A stretch of DNA of 34,113 nt from Candidatus Omnitrophota bacterium. GTDB taxonomy: Bacteria; Omnitrophota; Gorgyraeia; Velamenicoccales; Velamenicoccaceae. Under the pieces are notes generated by a model that had not been told where the DNA came from, did no database searches, and saw only the letters and a list, made by a program, of their open reading frames with translations. This document shows, piece by piece, positions 13,284-21,692 of this stretch (position 1 is its first letter; each line of letters begins with the position of its first letter). Position numbers and translations under genes: made by a program. Location: assembly GCA_003451585.1 (NCBI GenBank), contig DMEU01000010.1, positions 1 through 34,113 of the forward strand, in the 5' to 3' direction.

Positions 13284-15803
13284 ATGTTCGATAAAATGAT
13301 CAATTTTGCTTTACGCAGGCCCAAGGTTGTATTTGCCATATCGGCTGTTTTGACGGTCCTTGCCATGGCGCAGTTTTTGCGCGTCAAAATAGACACGGAC
13401 CCGGAGAATATGCTCCGGGAAAATGAATTTGTACGCGTCTTCCACAAGGAGGTCAAAAAAGAGTTCGGCCTCTACGACTACATCGTATTGGGCGTGGTCA
13501 ATGAAAAAGACAAAGACGGCGTTTTTAATCCGCGGACCTTGGAGAAAGTCTATAACCTGACCGATGGGATAAGGAAGATAGACGGTGTCATCGCCTATGA
13601 ATTGATGAGCCTGGCCAATAAGGACGATATACGCCAGGGGGATGTCGGCGAGGTGGTGTTTAAGTGGCTTATGGATAAGCCGCCGTATAGCCAAGAAGAC
13701 GCGCTTAAGATAAAGGAGCGCGCCCTGGCAAATCCCATGTTCTATAATACCTTAATATCAGAAGATGCGAAAGCGCTTGCCATATATGTGCCTATCAAGG
13801 AAAAAAATATCAGTTACAAGGTGTCTAAAAGCATACAATCCATCCTTAAGCCATATAAAGGCGACGAGCAGTATTACCTGACAGGCCTGCCCTTGGCAGA
13901 GGATGCCTTCGGCAAGGAGATGTTCGTCCAGATGGGGATCTCCGCCCCTCTTGCTATGATCGTCATCTTCTTTCTTATGCTCTGGTTCTTCAAACACGTC
14001 AATTTAGTCCTCATACCTATAGCTATGGCGATGAATGTCGTTATTCTTACTATGGGGCTTATGGTGGGGTTGGGTTTCCCCATACACATCATGAGCTCGA
14101 TGATACCGATATTTCTCTTGCCCATCTGCGTTTTGGATTCCATACATATCCTGAGTGATTTTTTTGAAAATTACGCACAGACAAGAAATAAGAATAAGAC
14201 CATAACGCATGTCTTAAAGACGCTTTTTATACCGAATCTCTTTACATCCATTACTACAATGGCTGGTTTTTTCTCGCTCTCTTTTGCGCCTATACCTCCT
14301 GTCCAGGCGTTCGGTGTTTTTGTGGCTGTAGGGGTAGGTATGGCGTGGTTGGCAACGGTCTTTTTTATACCGGCCTACGTATCGCTTATGAAAGAAGAGA
14401 ACTTTAAGAATTTTGGCGTAACCCACGAGGAGTTGAAGGCAGGGCTTTTTTCCAGGTTCCTGGTTGGCATCGGGCGTTTTACCGTGCGGCGCTGGCGCGT
14501 GGTCTTGGCAGGCACAGTTTTGATAATCGGCGTGTCTTTTTACGGCATATCCAAGATACAGATAAATGATAACCCTACAAAGTGGTTTGCCAAGCGCCAC
14601 CCTATACGCGTGGCGGATATCGTATTGAACAGCCATTTCGGCGGGACTTACAGCGCCTATGTAGTTTTTGACGCAAACGATAAAGGCGCGGAAGTTTTTA
14701 AAGAGCCGGCGATGCTCTCCTATATCGCGGGCTTGCAGGAGTACCTGCAAAAAAAAGGCGATGTAGGCAAGTCTACTTCTTTGGCGGATATAACGAAAAA
14801 GGTGCATTTCGAGCTCATGGGCGCAGACAATGCATACTACTCTATTCCAAAAACAAAACCGGCGGTGGCGCAGTGCCTCCTGTCTTTTGAAAACTCGCAT
14901 AAGCCCGACGACCTGTATCACTTTGTGACCCCGGATTATTCGAGGCTCAACTTATGGCTGCAGCTAAGGTCCGGTGACAACCAGGTCATGGCAAGGGTCC
15001 AGAAGGACACAGAGCGGTTTTTTAAGGAAAACCCCGCGCCGTATGCCTTGACGCACAACTGGTCCGGCCTTACCTATATAAATATGGTCTGGCAGGACAG
15101 GATGGTGGTCGGCATGCTTTGGAACTTTATCGGCAGTTTTATCATAGTGCTTTTGATGATGACGCTGCTTCTTCGTTCTGTCTTAGCGGGCCTGGTCGCG
15201 ATGATGCCTATGACCGTAACGGTCCTGTTCATCTATGGCTTCCTTGGGTTGACAGGAAAAGAATATGATATGCCCGTGGCGGTGCTTTCCGCTCTCACGC
15301 TTGGTTTGGCGGTAGATTTTGCCATACACTTCATCGAGCGCGCCAAAGCCCTTTATCGCGAGAAAGGAAATTGGCAGGAAGCATCAGAGGAAATGTTCTT
15401 AGGGCCATACAGGGCTATTCTCAGGAACGCGCTGGTCATCTCCATAGGTTTCTTGCCTCTGTTTGTTTCTCCACTGGTCCCGTATAACACCGTAGGGTTC
15501 TTTATGTTCGCCATAATGTTATTTGCCAGCATGGGTACGCTCCTTATATTGCCCGCGATAGTCTCGGCGCATCCGGGCGTAATATTTTATGAGCCGTCAA
15601 ATAAGTTCCTGCGCTCATGTCCGCAGTGCCTTTTAATGAGCCTGGTCATAGCCGGCGCAGTGGCCTACATATTGGTGGCTTATACGGGTGCTAAGTGGAA
15701 TGTAGCGTCATTAGCCGCGGTATTTTCCGTCGGGGCATTATCAGTAGTTTGCTTTTCTGTCTCAAAATTGAGAAAATGTTTCTTAAACAAAACAACTAAG
15801 TGA
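13284..15803 (+). CDS. MMPL/RND-superfamily exporter
   Basis: An 839-residue inner membrane protein of the RND superfamily (HAE-3/MMPL type). It shows two repeats, each a first helix, an extracytoplasmic loop and a block of five helices. The first helix is ALRRPKVVFAISAVLTVLA at about residue 8. The first block contains PICVLDSIHILSDFFENY, with the D that usually carries the proton relay. The second half begins near RRWRVVLAGTVLIIGV and contains LGLAVDFAIHFIERAKA. Two extra helices follow at the C-terminus (about 775-825). MMPL and HAE-3 proteins move lipids or hydrophobic compounds. A LolA-like protein and a beta-barrel follow at once, a set that suggests lipid or hopanoid-like traffic to the outer membrane. 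Confidence 0.9.
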   Translation: MFDKMINFALRRPKVVFAISAVLTVLAMAQFLRVKIDTDPENMLRENEFVRVFHKEVKKEFGLYDYIVLGVVNEKDKDGVFNPRTLEKVYNLTDGIRKIDGVIAYELMSLANKDDIRQGDVGEVVFKWLMDKPPYSQEDALKIKERALANPMFYNTLISEDAKALAIYVPIKEKNISYKVSKSIQSILKPYKGDEQYYLTGLPLAEDAFGKEMFVQMGISAPLAMIVIFFLMLWFFKHVNLVLIPIAMAMNVVILTMGLMVGLGFPIHIMSSMIPIFLLPICVLDSIHILSDFFENYAQTRNKNKTITHVLKTLFIPNLFTSITTMAGFFSLSFAPIPPVQAFGVFVAVGVGMAWLATVFFIPAYVSLMKEENFKNFGVTHEELKAGLFSRFLVGIGRFTVRRWRVVLAGTVLIIGVSFYGISKIQINDNPTKWFAKRHPIRVADIVLNSHFGGTYSAYVVFDANDKGAEVFKEPAMLSYIAGLQEYLQKKGDVGKSTSLADITKKVHFELMGADNAYYSIPKTKPAVAQCLLSFENSHKPDDLYHFVTPDYSRLNLWLQLRSGDNQVMARVQKDTERFFKENPAPYALTHNWSGLTYINMVWQDRMVVGMLWNFIGSFIIVLLMMTLLLRSVLAGLVAMMPMTVTVLFIYGFLGLTGKEYDMPVAVLSALTLGLAVDFAIHFIERAKALYREKGNWQEASEEMFLGPYRAILRNALVISIGFLPLFVSPLVPYNTVGFFMFAIMLFASMGTLLILPAIVSAHPGVIFYEPSNKFLRSCPQCLLMSLVIAGAVAYILVAYTGAKWNVASLAAVFSVGALSVVCFSVSKLRKCFLNKTTK

Positions 15804-15861
15804 GACTTTTAGGTCTGTCCTGTTTGTCTCATTAATGGTTTTGCGGGAAAAAGGGGGTATT

Positions 15862-16650
15862 GTGAAAAAAATAGGTTTTTTACTTGTAATGTTTCTAGGG
15901 GTGGGCCTTACGAATTCTTACGCCCAGATCAGCTCCGACGAGGTAGCCGAGAAGGCAAGCCATGTGAGCTACTATCAGGGCAAGGACGGCCGGTCTCTGG
16001 CGCATATGGTAATTACGGACGCCCAGGGCCGCACGCGTGAGAGGAAGATGGCCATATTGCGTTTTAACATAGGCGAAACCCAGGAGCAGAGGTACTATGT
16101 TTATTTTCATATGCCCGCAGATGTCAAAGGCATGAGTTACGTAGTCTGGAAGCATGCCGGCCGCGACGATGACCGCTGGCTGTATCTGCCGGCATTAGAC
16201 CTTGTGCGCCGGGTAGCAGCCTCTGATAAGCGTTCGAGTTTCGCGGGGAGTAATTTTCTCTATGAAGACGTCTCAGGCCGGAGCGTGGATTTGGATAAAC
16301 ATGAGCTTGTAGACAGCGATGAGAGTTTTTACATATTGGAGAATACCCCAAAGGATGCCGGGCAGGTCGAGTTCTCTTTTTTCAAGGTATGGGTGGACGT
16401 TAAAAACTTTGTCCCGATGAAGGCCGAGTATTACAATAAAGAGGGTAAGCTCTATCGTATCGTTGAGGTCCTTGAGGTGAAGGATATACAGGGCTATCCG
16501 ACTATTGCCAAGATGAAGGCATCGGACCTTAATTCAGGGGCGCAGACAGTAGCCGAATTTTTGGATGTAACCTATGATATAGGGCTCTCCGAAGATATTT
16601 TTACGGAGAGGTACCTGCGTAATCCACCCAGGCAATGGATAAAGGAATAA
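15862..16650 (+). CDS. LolA-like outer membrane lipoprotein-sorting protein
   Basis: A 262-residue exported protein of the outer membrane lipoprotein-sorting (LolA-like, half-open barrel) family. A signal peptide (about 1-22) ends near SYAQ. The family core is visible: RERKMAILRFNIGETQEQRYYVYFHMPADVKGM is spread over residues about 60-95, then WLYLPALDLVRRVAASDKRSSFAGSNF with the typical LPAL-R-A-S-DK-SF-GS-F pattern, and YEDVSGR. GTG 15862 is preferred because AGGGGG lies just upstream; ATG 15835 would put nine odd residues before the signal. This class commonly occurs with MMPL exporters and binds the lipid they deliver. That link is inferred. Confidence 0.82.
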   Translation: MKKIGFLLVMFLGVGLTNSYAQISSDEVAEKASHVSYYQGKDGRSLAHMVITDAQGRTRERKMAILRFNIGETQEQRYYVYFHMPADVKGMSYVVWKHAGRDDDRWLYLPALDLVRRVAASDKRSSFAGSNFLYEDVSGRSVDLDKHELVDSDESFYILENTPKDAGQVEFSFFKVWVDVKNFVPMKAEYYNKEGKLYRIVEVLEVKDIQGYPTIAKMKASDLNSGAQTVAEFLDVTYDIGLSEDIFTERYLRNPPRQWIKE

Positions 16651-16657
16651 CACAAAA

Positions 16658-17953
16658 GTGAAAAGGATGCATAGAGCAAAAAGGATCTTGGCCGTTGCGG
16701 CGTTTGTTTTGCTGGCGTCGGGTAGCCGTGTTTTTGCGGAGTTTTCCGCGCTGCATGGCTTCTTTGAGCAGGCCGTTGCCCTGCGTATAAGCGACGACAA
16801 GCCTACAAAACACAAGAGCTACAATATGGCCGAAAGCAGGCTGCAGTTGAAGGGCCAGTATAATTTTTCCGGTGATAACCTCTTCTCCGATTGGCAGGCC
16901 GTTTTCCGATATAAAGGAGACCTTACATACGACGCGTATTTTGGCGGCAAGACGGACTTCGAGCCGCGTGAGGCCAACCTGTCGTTTGGCCCTGCGGCCT
17001 TTATGGATGTGAAGCTGGGCAGGCAGGTGTTGACGTGGGGCACAGGTGACTATCTTTTTATCAATGACATATTCCCCAAGGATTATGTCTCATTTTATAT
17101 AGGCCGCGACGACGAATATCTTAAAAAACCATCCGATGCCGTAAAACTTTCTTTTTACCCTCGTCCATTGAATATCGATTTTGTCGTCATACCTTATTTT
17201 GAGCCAAATACCCTGCCTGAAGGAGACAGGCTGGCGTTTTTTGACCCTTTCCAGGGAGGTATCGCAGGGCGCGCTTCGGACAGGCACCTGATCGGGCCGG
17301 CCGCGCAGGCTGAAAACTTTGAATATGCGGCGCGCCTTTACAGGAATTTCGGGAGTGCCGAAGGGGCTGTTTATCTGTTCCGCGGTTTTGACAAGATGCC
17401 GCGCAGTTATAAGGATGAGGCGCGCCGCCAGCTTTACTATGAGAGGCAGGATGTATTTGGCGCAAGCCTGCGCGGGCCGTTCGCAGGAGGCATAGGCAAT
17501 ATCGAGGCAGGTTATGTGCGTTCGCCGGAGGACTCAGACGGGGATGACCGGCTTATCGAGAACTCGAGCTTTAAAGCCATGGCAGGGTATGAGAAAGACT
17601 TAGGCGGCGATCTTAAGGCGGGTTTCCAGTATTATTATGAACAGAAGCTCGATTATGGCGCCTACAAGGCTGCGCTCCTGCCTCAGGATTTTTTCTGGGA
17701 TGAGCATAGGCACCTGGTCACACAGCGCATTACAAAACTTTTCAAGAACCAGACGGTCATGGTATCATTCTTCAATTTTTATTCCCCTTCGGACCAGGAT
17801 GGATATGTGCGTTTTTCCGCCTCTTACGACATAACAGACCAGTGGAAGGTCACCGCCGGCACAAATATCCCCTGGGGCCAGGACGAACATACGGATTTCG
17901 CGCAGATGAAAAAGAACAAGAATATTTATGTGCGCATAAGGTACAGTTTCTAA
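16658..17953 (+). CDS. Outer membrane beta-barrel protein
   Basis: A 431-residue outer membrane protein. A signal peptide (about 1-27, ending RVFAE) is followed by alternating beta strands, with the DUF1302- or alginate-export-like segment LGRQVLTWGTGDYLFINDIFPKDY near residue 120. It ends with IYVRIRYSF, a C-terminal aromatic strand as needed for BAM insertion. The GTG start at 16658 has AAAGGA about 9 nt upstream; ATG 16667 is the alternative. It starts 7 nt after the LolA-like gene. With the MMPL exporter it completes an inner membrane, periplasm and outer membrane route. Exact family is uncertain. Confidence 0.78.
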   Translation: MKRMHRAKRILAVAAFVLLASGSRVFAEFSALHGFFEQAVALRISDDKPTKHKSYNMAESRLQLKGQYNFSGDNLFSDWQAVFRYKGDLTYDAYFGGKTDFEPREANLSFGPAAFMDVKLGRQVLTWGTGDYLFINDIFPKDYVSFYIGRDDEYLKKPSDAVKLSFYPRPLNIDFVVIPYFEPNTLPEGDRLAFFDPFQGGIAGRASDRHLIGPAAQAENFEYAARLYRNFGSAEGAVYLFRGFDKMPRSYKDEARRQLYYERQDVFGASLRGPFAGGIGNIEAGYVRSPEDSDGDDRLIENSSFKAMAGYEKDLGGDLKAGFQYYYEQKLDYGAYKAALLPQDFFWDEHRHLVTQRITKLFKNQTVMVSFFNFYSPSDQDGYVRFSASYDITDQWKVTAGTNIPWGQDEHTDFAQMKKNKNIYVRIRYSF

Positions 17954-17978
17954 AATCCATAATGAGCACCAACCATTG

Positions 17979-17995
17979 TCAACCGCGTAGGTTGA
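17979..17995. other. Small hairpin after the beta-barrel gene
   Basis: TCAACC (17979-17984) pairs with GGTTGA (17990-17995) across a 5-nt loop. There is no T-run, so terminator activity is doubtful. Confidence 0.3.
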
Positions 17996-18034
17996 TATCT
18001 TGGTTATGTGCAATAGAGGGAGGAGTGGGGTGTT

Positions 18035-18220
18035 ATGATGGAGAGGATGTTGAGGGGGATCGCGGGAAGTTTTATTTTGTTGAGCCTGCTTTTGGCTTAT
18101 TTCGTCAGCTTTAAGTGGTTGTGGTTTACCGCTTTTGTTGGGGTTAATCTTTTGCAGTCAGCTTTTACCGACTGGTGCCCGATGATCTGGATACTTTCGA
18201 AGTGTGGAGTGAAAAAATAA
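18035..18220 (+). CDS. YgaP-like DUF2892 membrane protein
   Basis: A 61-residue inner membrane protein matching the transmembrane module of YgaP (DUF2892). The family pattern is plain: ERMLRGIAGSFILLSLLLAY, then the helix FKWLWFTAFVGVNLLQSAFT and the motif DWCPM with the conserved cysteine-proline. It has two membrane helices. In YgaP this module is fused to a rhodanese domain; here it stands alone, as it often does. GGGAGGAG (18018-18025) provides a very strong ribosome site. Function is unknown. It ends just before a strong terminator. Confidence 0.85.
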   Translation: MMERMLRGIAGSFILLSLLLAYFVSFKWLWFTAFVGVNLLQSAFTDWCPMIWILSKCGVKK

Positions 18221-18249
18221 TAGCAGTAAAAGAAGATTGGAAATGCCCG

Positions 18250-18282
18250 CCCTCTGCAAAAATATTTTGCAGAGGGTTTTTT
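18250..18282 (+). terminator. Strong rho-independent terminator
   Basis: CCCTCTGCAAAA (18250-18261) pairs perfectly with TTTTGCAGAGGG (18265-18276) across a 3-nt loop and is followed by six T. It ends the DUF2892 transcript. Confidence 0.9.
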
Positions 18283-18305
18283 GTTTTGTCGGACGGCGTT
18301 TGTGT

Positions 18306-18311
18306 TATAAT
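18306..18311 (+). promoter_or_regulatory. -10 box before the phasin-like gene
   Basis: A perfect TATAAT lies 20 nt before the ATG at 18332 and just behind the terminator. No good -35 is found at 17 bp; TTGTTT at 18281 would be 19 bp away. Promoter likely but weak. Confidence 0.4.
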
Positions 18312-18331
18312 GGACAAAAAGGGAGGGGCGA

Positions 18332-18622
18332 ATGGATATTTTGAAAGAATTGGTGGACCTTAGCGTGGGCGCGTTGGCGCTGACCAAGGAGAGGGCTGAG
18401 AAGGTGGTAAAAAACCTTATCAGGAAAGGCAAGCTTGGAGAAAAAGAAGGCAAGAGCCTTGTTAAGGAACTGATACAAAAAGGCAAGAAGGAAAGGGAGA
18501 CGCTGAACAAGGAGCTTGCTAAGGCCGTAAAGGACGTGGTAGGTAAATTAAATTTAGCCACAAAAGATGAGTTGGACCGGTTGAAAAGAGAAGTGGCGGG
18601 GTTAAAGAAACATAAACATTGA
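18332..18622 (+). CDS. Small charged coiled-coil protein (phasin-like)
   Basis: A 96-residue lysine- and glutamate-rich helical protein with no membrane segment. The N-terminus LKELVDLSVGALALTKERAEK and the end ATKDELDRLKREVAGLKKH resemble small phasin-like or PhaF/PhaI-related proteins, which coat granules or form coiled coils. The match is to general pattern rather than to a firm domain. GGGAGGGG (18321-18328) is an excellent ribosome site. It lies 14 nt before the UbiB-type kinase gene, and such small proteins are often found beside ABC1 kinases. Function unknown. Confidence 0.6.
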   Translation: MDILKELVDLSVGALALTKERAEKVVKNLIRKGKLGEKEGKSLVKELIQKGKKERETLNKELAKAVKDVVGKLNLATKDELDRLKREVAGLKKHKH

Positions 18623-18636
18623 GGCTTTAGGATAGC

Positions 18637-20298
18637 TTGCCTTTTTCCAAGTTTAAAAAAGAAGTCCGCGATTTGGTGCGGCTGGAACAGATCATAGGTG
18701 TTTTTGCTAAATATGGCTTCGGATATTTAGTCGAAAAACTGCATCTGCCTATGCCTGTTTCGGGGCGGGGCCCCGCAGAAGACCTGTTCCACATCCCGCT
18801 AGAAGTCAGGTTCCGTAAAGTCCTTGAAGAATTAGGCCCAACCTTTATCAAGTTAGGCCAGATGCTGAGCCTGCGGCCTGAGATCATACCGTATAGTTTT
18901 TGCAGGGAATTGGAAAAGCTGCAGGATAAAGTCCCTCCCATCGAATTCGAAAAAGTCCAGGAAGTCATAGAGCAGGAATTTAAAAAACCCCTCCATAAGA
19001 TATTCAAAGATTTCCCGAAAGAAAGCCTGGCATCGGCTTCTCTCGCCCAGGTATATAAGGTCAAGCTAAAAAACAAGGAAGCCATAGTAAAGGTCCAGAA
19101 ACCGGGGGTCGAGGCCATAGTAGAAAGCGACCTTGAGATCTTGGGCTTTTTGGCATCCCTCGCGGAAGAACATATCAGCGAGGCCGCCCGGTATAGCCCC
19201 AAAAGTATTTTGGAAGAATTTAAAACTTTTATCTTGAAGGAGATGAACTTCAATAATGAGGCAAGGCACATAGAGAGGTTTAGGAGGAATTTCCGCGGCA
19301 GCCAGACGGTCCACTTCCCCAGGGTCTATAAAGAACTTTCTACCAAAAGGGTCATCGTAATGGAGAGGGTAAAGGGCGCCAAGATAAACGATGTTGAAAA
19401 GATAAAAAAGGCCGGCCTCGATACAAAAAAGATAGCAAGGTGCCTTGCTGATTGTGTCTTAAAGCAGATATTTATCGATGGATTTTTTCACGCCGACCCG
19501 CATCCAGGCAATATATTCGTATTAAAAGACGGGCGGATCTGTTTTTTAGATTTCGGCATCGTCGGGGTAATGGATGAGGCCAAAAAGCTCAAGCTTGCGG
19601 ATATCCTGATAGCCGGCATAGAGAAAGATTCGGAGCGCATATTAGAGATATTCGGCGAACTAGGCGCTTTAGGGCATGCAAGCGAGAGGGACTTAAAGGT
19701 AGCGCTCGATGAGATGCTGGATAAATATTACGGCATCTCCGTGGAAGAATTCGATATGGACGCTTTTTTCAAGGATGTAGTAAGGATAATTTCGGAGAAC
19801 AAGGTTAAGTTATTGCCGGATTATTTCCTTCTTGTTAAAACGCTCGCCATGATCGAGTCGGCAGGCAGGCCGTTAGACCCGGATTTTAATGTTACCGCGC
19901 AGATAAAGGCCTTTACGGAAAAACTCATCAAGGAACAATACAGCCCCGGAAGGATAGCAAGGAGGCTGAAAAAGTTCGGGAAGAACACAATCGATTTTAT
20001 GCAGAGCTTTCCGCAAGACCTGTATGCCATCGTCAATAAGGTAAAAAGAGGCGACCTGAAGCTGGGGTTTGTACACACTAATCTGGAAAATCTTATCTCT
20101 ATGCTCGACAGGATCAGCTCACGCATCTCTTTTAGCCTCATAATATCGGCCTTGATAATAGGCTCCTCCATAATAATCAACACGGACCAGGAGACGTTCT
20201 TCGGCAGGTCTCATCAGGTAGGGGTGCTGGGTTTTGTCGTAGCCGGCATACTCGGCATCTGGCTCCTGGTAAATATATTGCGCTCGGGGCATTTATGA
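18637..20298 (+). CDS. ubiB: ABC1/UbiB-family atypical kinase
   Basis: A 553-residue ABC1 (AarF/UbiB) protein, an atypical kinase or ATPase linked to quinone and lipid metabolism. Family motifs are intact: KLGQ (72-75) in the N-terminal extension, the alanine-rich loop ASASLAQVY (132-140), K152 in the VKVQKP strand, E208 region NNEAR, the catalytic HADPHPGN (285-292) and LDFG (304-307). Two C-terminal membrane helices (about 505-521 and 530-549) anchor it. I place the start at TTG 18637 behind TTTAGGA; no ATG gives a complete N-terminus. It overlaps the histidine kinase gene by 4 nt. The symbol reflects family only; no other ubiquinone gene is in view. Confidence 0.88.
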   Translation: MPFSKFKKEVRDLVRLEQIIGVFAKYGFGYLVEKLHLPMPVSGRGPAEDLFHIPLEVRFRKVLEELGPTFIKLGQMLSLRPEIIPYSFCRELEKLQDKVPPIEFEKVQEVIEQEFKKPLHKIFKDFPKESLASASLAQVYKVKLKNKEAIVKVQKPGVEAIVESDLEILGFLASLAEEHISEAARYSPKSILEEFKTFILKEMNFNNEARHIERFRRNFRGSQTVHFPRVYKELSTKRVIVMERVKGAKINDVEKIKKAGLDTKKIARCLADCVLKQIFIDGFFHADPHPGNIFVLKDGRICFLDFGIVGVMDEAKKLKLADILIAGIEKDSERILEIFGELGALGHASERDLKVALDEMLDKYYGISVEEFDMDAFFKDVVRIISENKVKLLPDYFLLVKTLAMIESAGRPLDPDFNVTAQIKAFTEKLIKEQYSPGRIARRLKKFGKNTIDFMQSFPQDLYAIVNKVKRGDLKLGFVHTNLENLISMLDRISSRISFSLIISALIIGSSIIINTDQETFFGRSHQVGVLGFVVAGILGIWLLVNILRSGHL

Positions 20299-21596
20299 AG
20301 ATGGATTTAAGCTCTCAGCAGGAACTTATCAAGAAATACCAGTGGGCAGGAAAGGTCCGTCTGATCTGTTTTACGATCCTCTTCTTGTTCCTTCTTGCCA
20401 TGAAGGCCGTGGGCGGCTATACCTACCTTAATTCGGCGGTCTTGAGCCTGATCTTTATCGAGGCCCTGCTTAACAGGCCGTATTCCCTTTTCTTAAGGAA
20501 GGTGGACCTTTACCGTTTCCAGTTCTACCAGATGTTCACCGATATCATAGCCATATCGTGGCTCATATATTACCTTGGAGGCATCGAGGCGCCCGTGGTC
20601 AACCTCTCTTATTACGTGGTGATACTTTGGGCAGGGGTTGTCTCCGACGACCTCGCGGTATTTTTCGCGGTAGTGGCTTCTGCCGTGCTGTTTTCTGCGG
20701 TCGTGGTAATGGCGCACTTCGGCATCCTGCCGCGCGTCACTTATTTTGACTACAAGATGCCCATGCCGCAGATGTTGAGCCTTCTTTTAGGGAACATATC
20801 GTTCCTATTCGCATTCGGATATTTCAGCGCGCGCTCTTCGAAGATAGCGCGGCTCCTTGAGCGAAAGAAAGGGGAAGAACACCTGCGGCATACGCATAAG
20901 TTCCTTGCCGCCGGTACACTCATTGGGGCTATAGCGCACGATATTGTAAATTACCTCATTACTGTAAGGGCCATAGCCAGCGTCTTGATCGAAAAGGCGC
21001 AAAGCGCCGCCGGCACAGGCCAAGGCCAGGAGCAGGAAAAGATGCTTGAAGGCCTCAAGCGTATAGAGACGGCTGAAAAGAAGAGCTCCGAACTTCTGGC
21101 TAAGCTTATGCAATTTTCACAGAAGCCGAAGGAGAAAATACTCCCCTTGGATATACACAAGGTCATCGATGACGCCCTGGAGCTTACGGCCCCTATGATG
21201 AAGATGGCCGATGTGGCTGTGGAAAGAGTGTATAGTGCGGGCCTTGCGCCTATTGCGGCTGATAAAGACGAGCTCCAGGAGGTCTTTGTCGCCCTTATCT
21301 TAAACAGCGTGGATGCCATTGTTAAAAAAGGGGTAATTGGCATAAGGACCAGTGCGCTGGCCGGTAATTCCGGCGTAGAGGTCCTGTTCTCGGATACAGG
21401 TTCCGGCATATCGCGCGAAAACCTTGAAAAAATAGGTGAGCCTTTCTTTACTACAAAGACCCCCGATAAAGGGGTTGGGATGGGGCTTGCTATCGCCTAT
21501 GAGGTGATAGCAAGGCACAAAGGCAGTATCGCCGTGCAAGGCTCATCCGGCCGAGGCACAACCTTTGTCATACACCTGCCGGCGGCTTTAGGCTAA
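20295..21596 (+). CDS. Membrane histidine kinase (NtrB-like core)
   Basis: A 433-residue sensor kinase with about five or six membrane helices in residues 20-180 and no periplasmic sensor domain of note. A short coil leads to the HisKA region, where the phosphorylated residue is probably H215 in AIAHDIVNYL. This departs from the usual H-E-x-x-N-P. The ATPase domain has the N box LILNSVDAI, G1 DTGSGI, F box FFTTK and G2 GVGMGLAIA. It overlaps the UbiB-type gene as ATGA, so the two are translated together. No response regulator is adjacent, so the partner is unknown. A membrane or quinone signal would fit the position but is a guess. Confidence 0.87.
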   Translation: MKMDLSSQQELIKKYQWAGKVRLICFTILFLFLLAMKAVGGYTYLNSAVLSLIFIEALLNRPYSLFLRKVDLYRFQFYQMFTDIIAISWLIYYLGGIEAPVVNLSYYVVILWAGVVSDDLAVFFAVVASAVLFSAVVVMAHFGILPRVTYFDYKMPMPQMLSLLLGNISFLFAFGYFSARSSKIARLLERKKGEEHLRHTHKFLAAGTLIGAIAHDIVNYLITVRAIASVLIEKAQSAAGTGQGQEQEKMLEGLKRIETAEKKSSELLAKLMQFSQKPKEKILPLDIHKVIDDALELTAPMMKMADVAVERVYSAGLAPIAADKDELQEVFVALILNSVDAIVKKGVIGIRTSALAGNSGVEVLFSDTGSGISRENLEKIGEPFFTTKTPDKGVGMGLAIAYEVIARHKGSIAVQGSSGRGTTFVIHLPAALG

Positions 21597-21646
21597 GAAC
21601 TCCGCCCACAGTAGATAAGAGGTATTTTAATAATTATCAAATTTGG

Positions 21647-21652
21647 TATAAT
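21647..21652 (+). promoter_or_regulatory. -10 box before the porin gene
   Basis: A perfect TATAAT about 40 nt before the start at 21693. The -35 region at 21624-21629 (ATTTTA) is a poor match, so an activator may be needed. Confidence 0.4.
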
Positions 21653-21692
21653 GACAATACACATTGGTGCCTAAAAACGGAGTCTTGCGCTT

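Noticed and set aside
14214..14921. 235-codon minus-strand frame
   Set aside because: It lies wholly inside the MMPL exporter gene and shows no recognisable domain.
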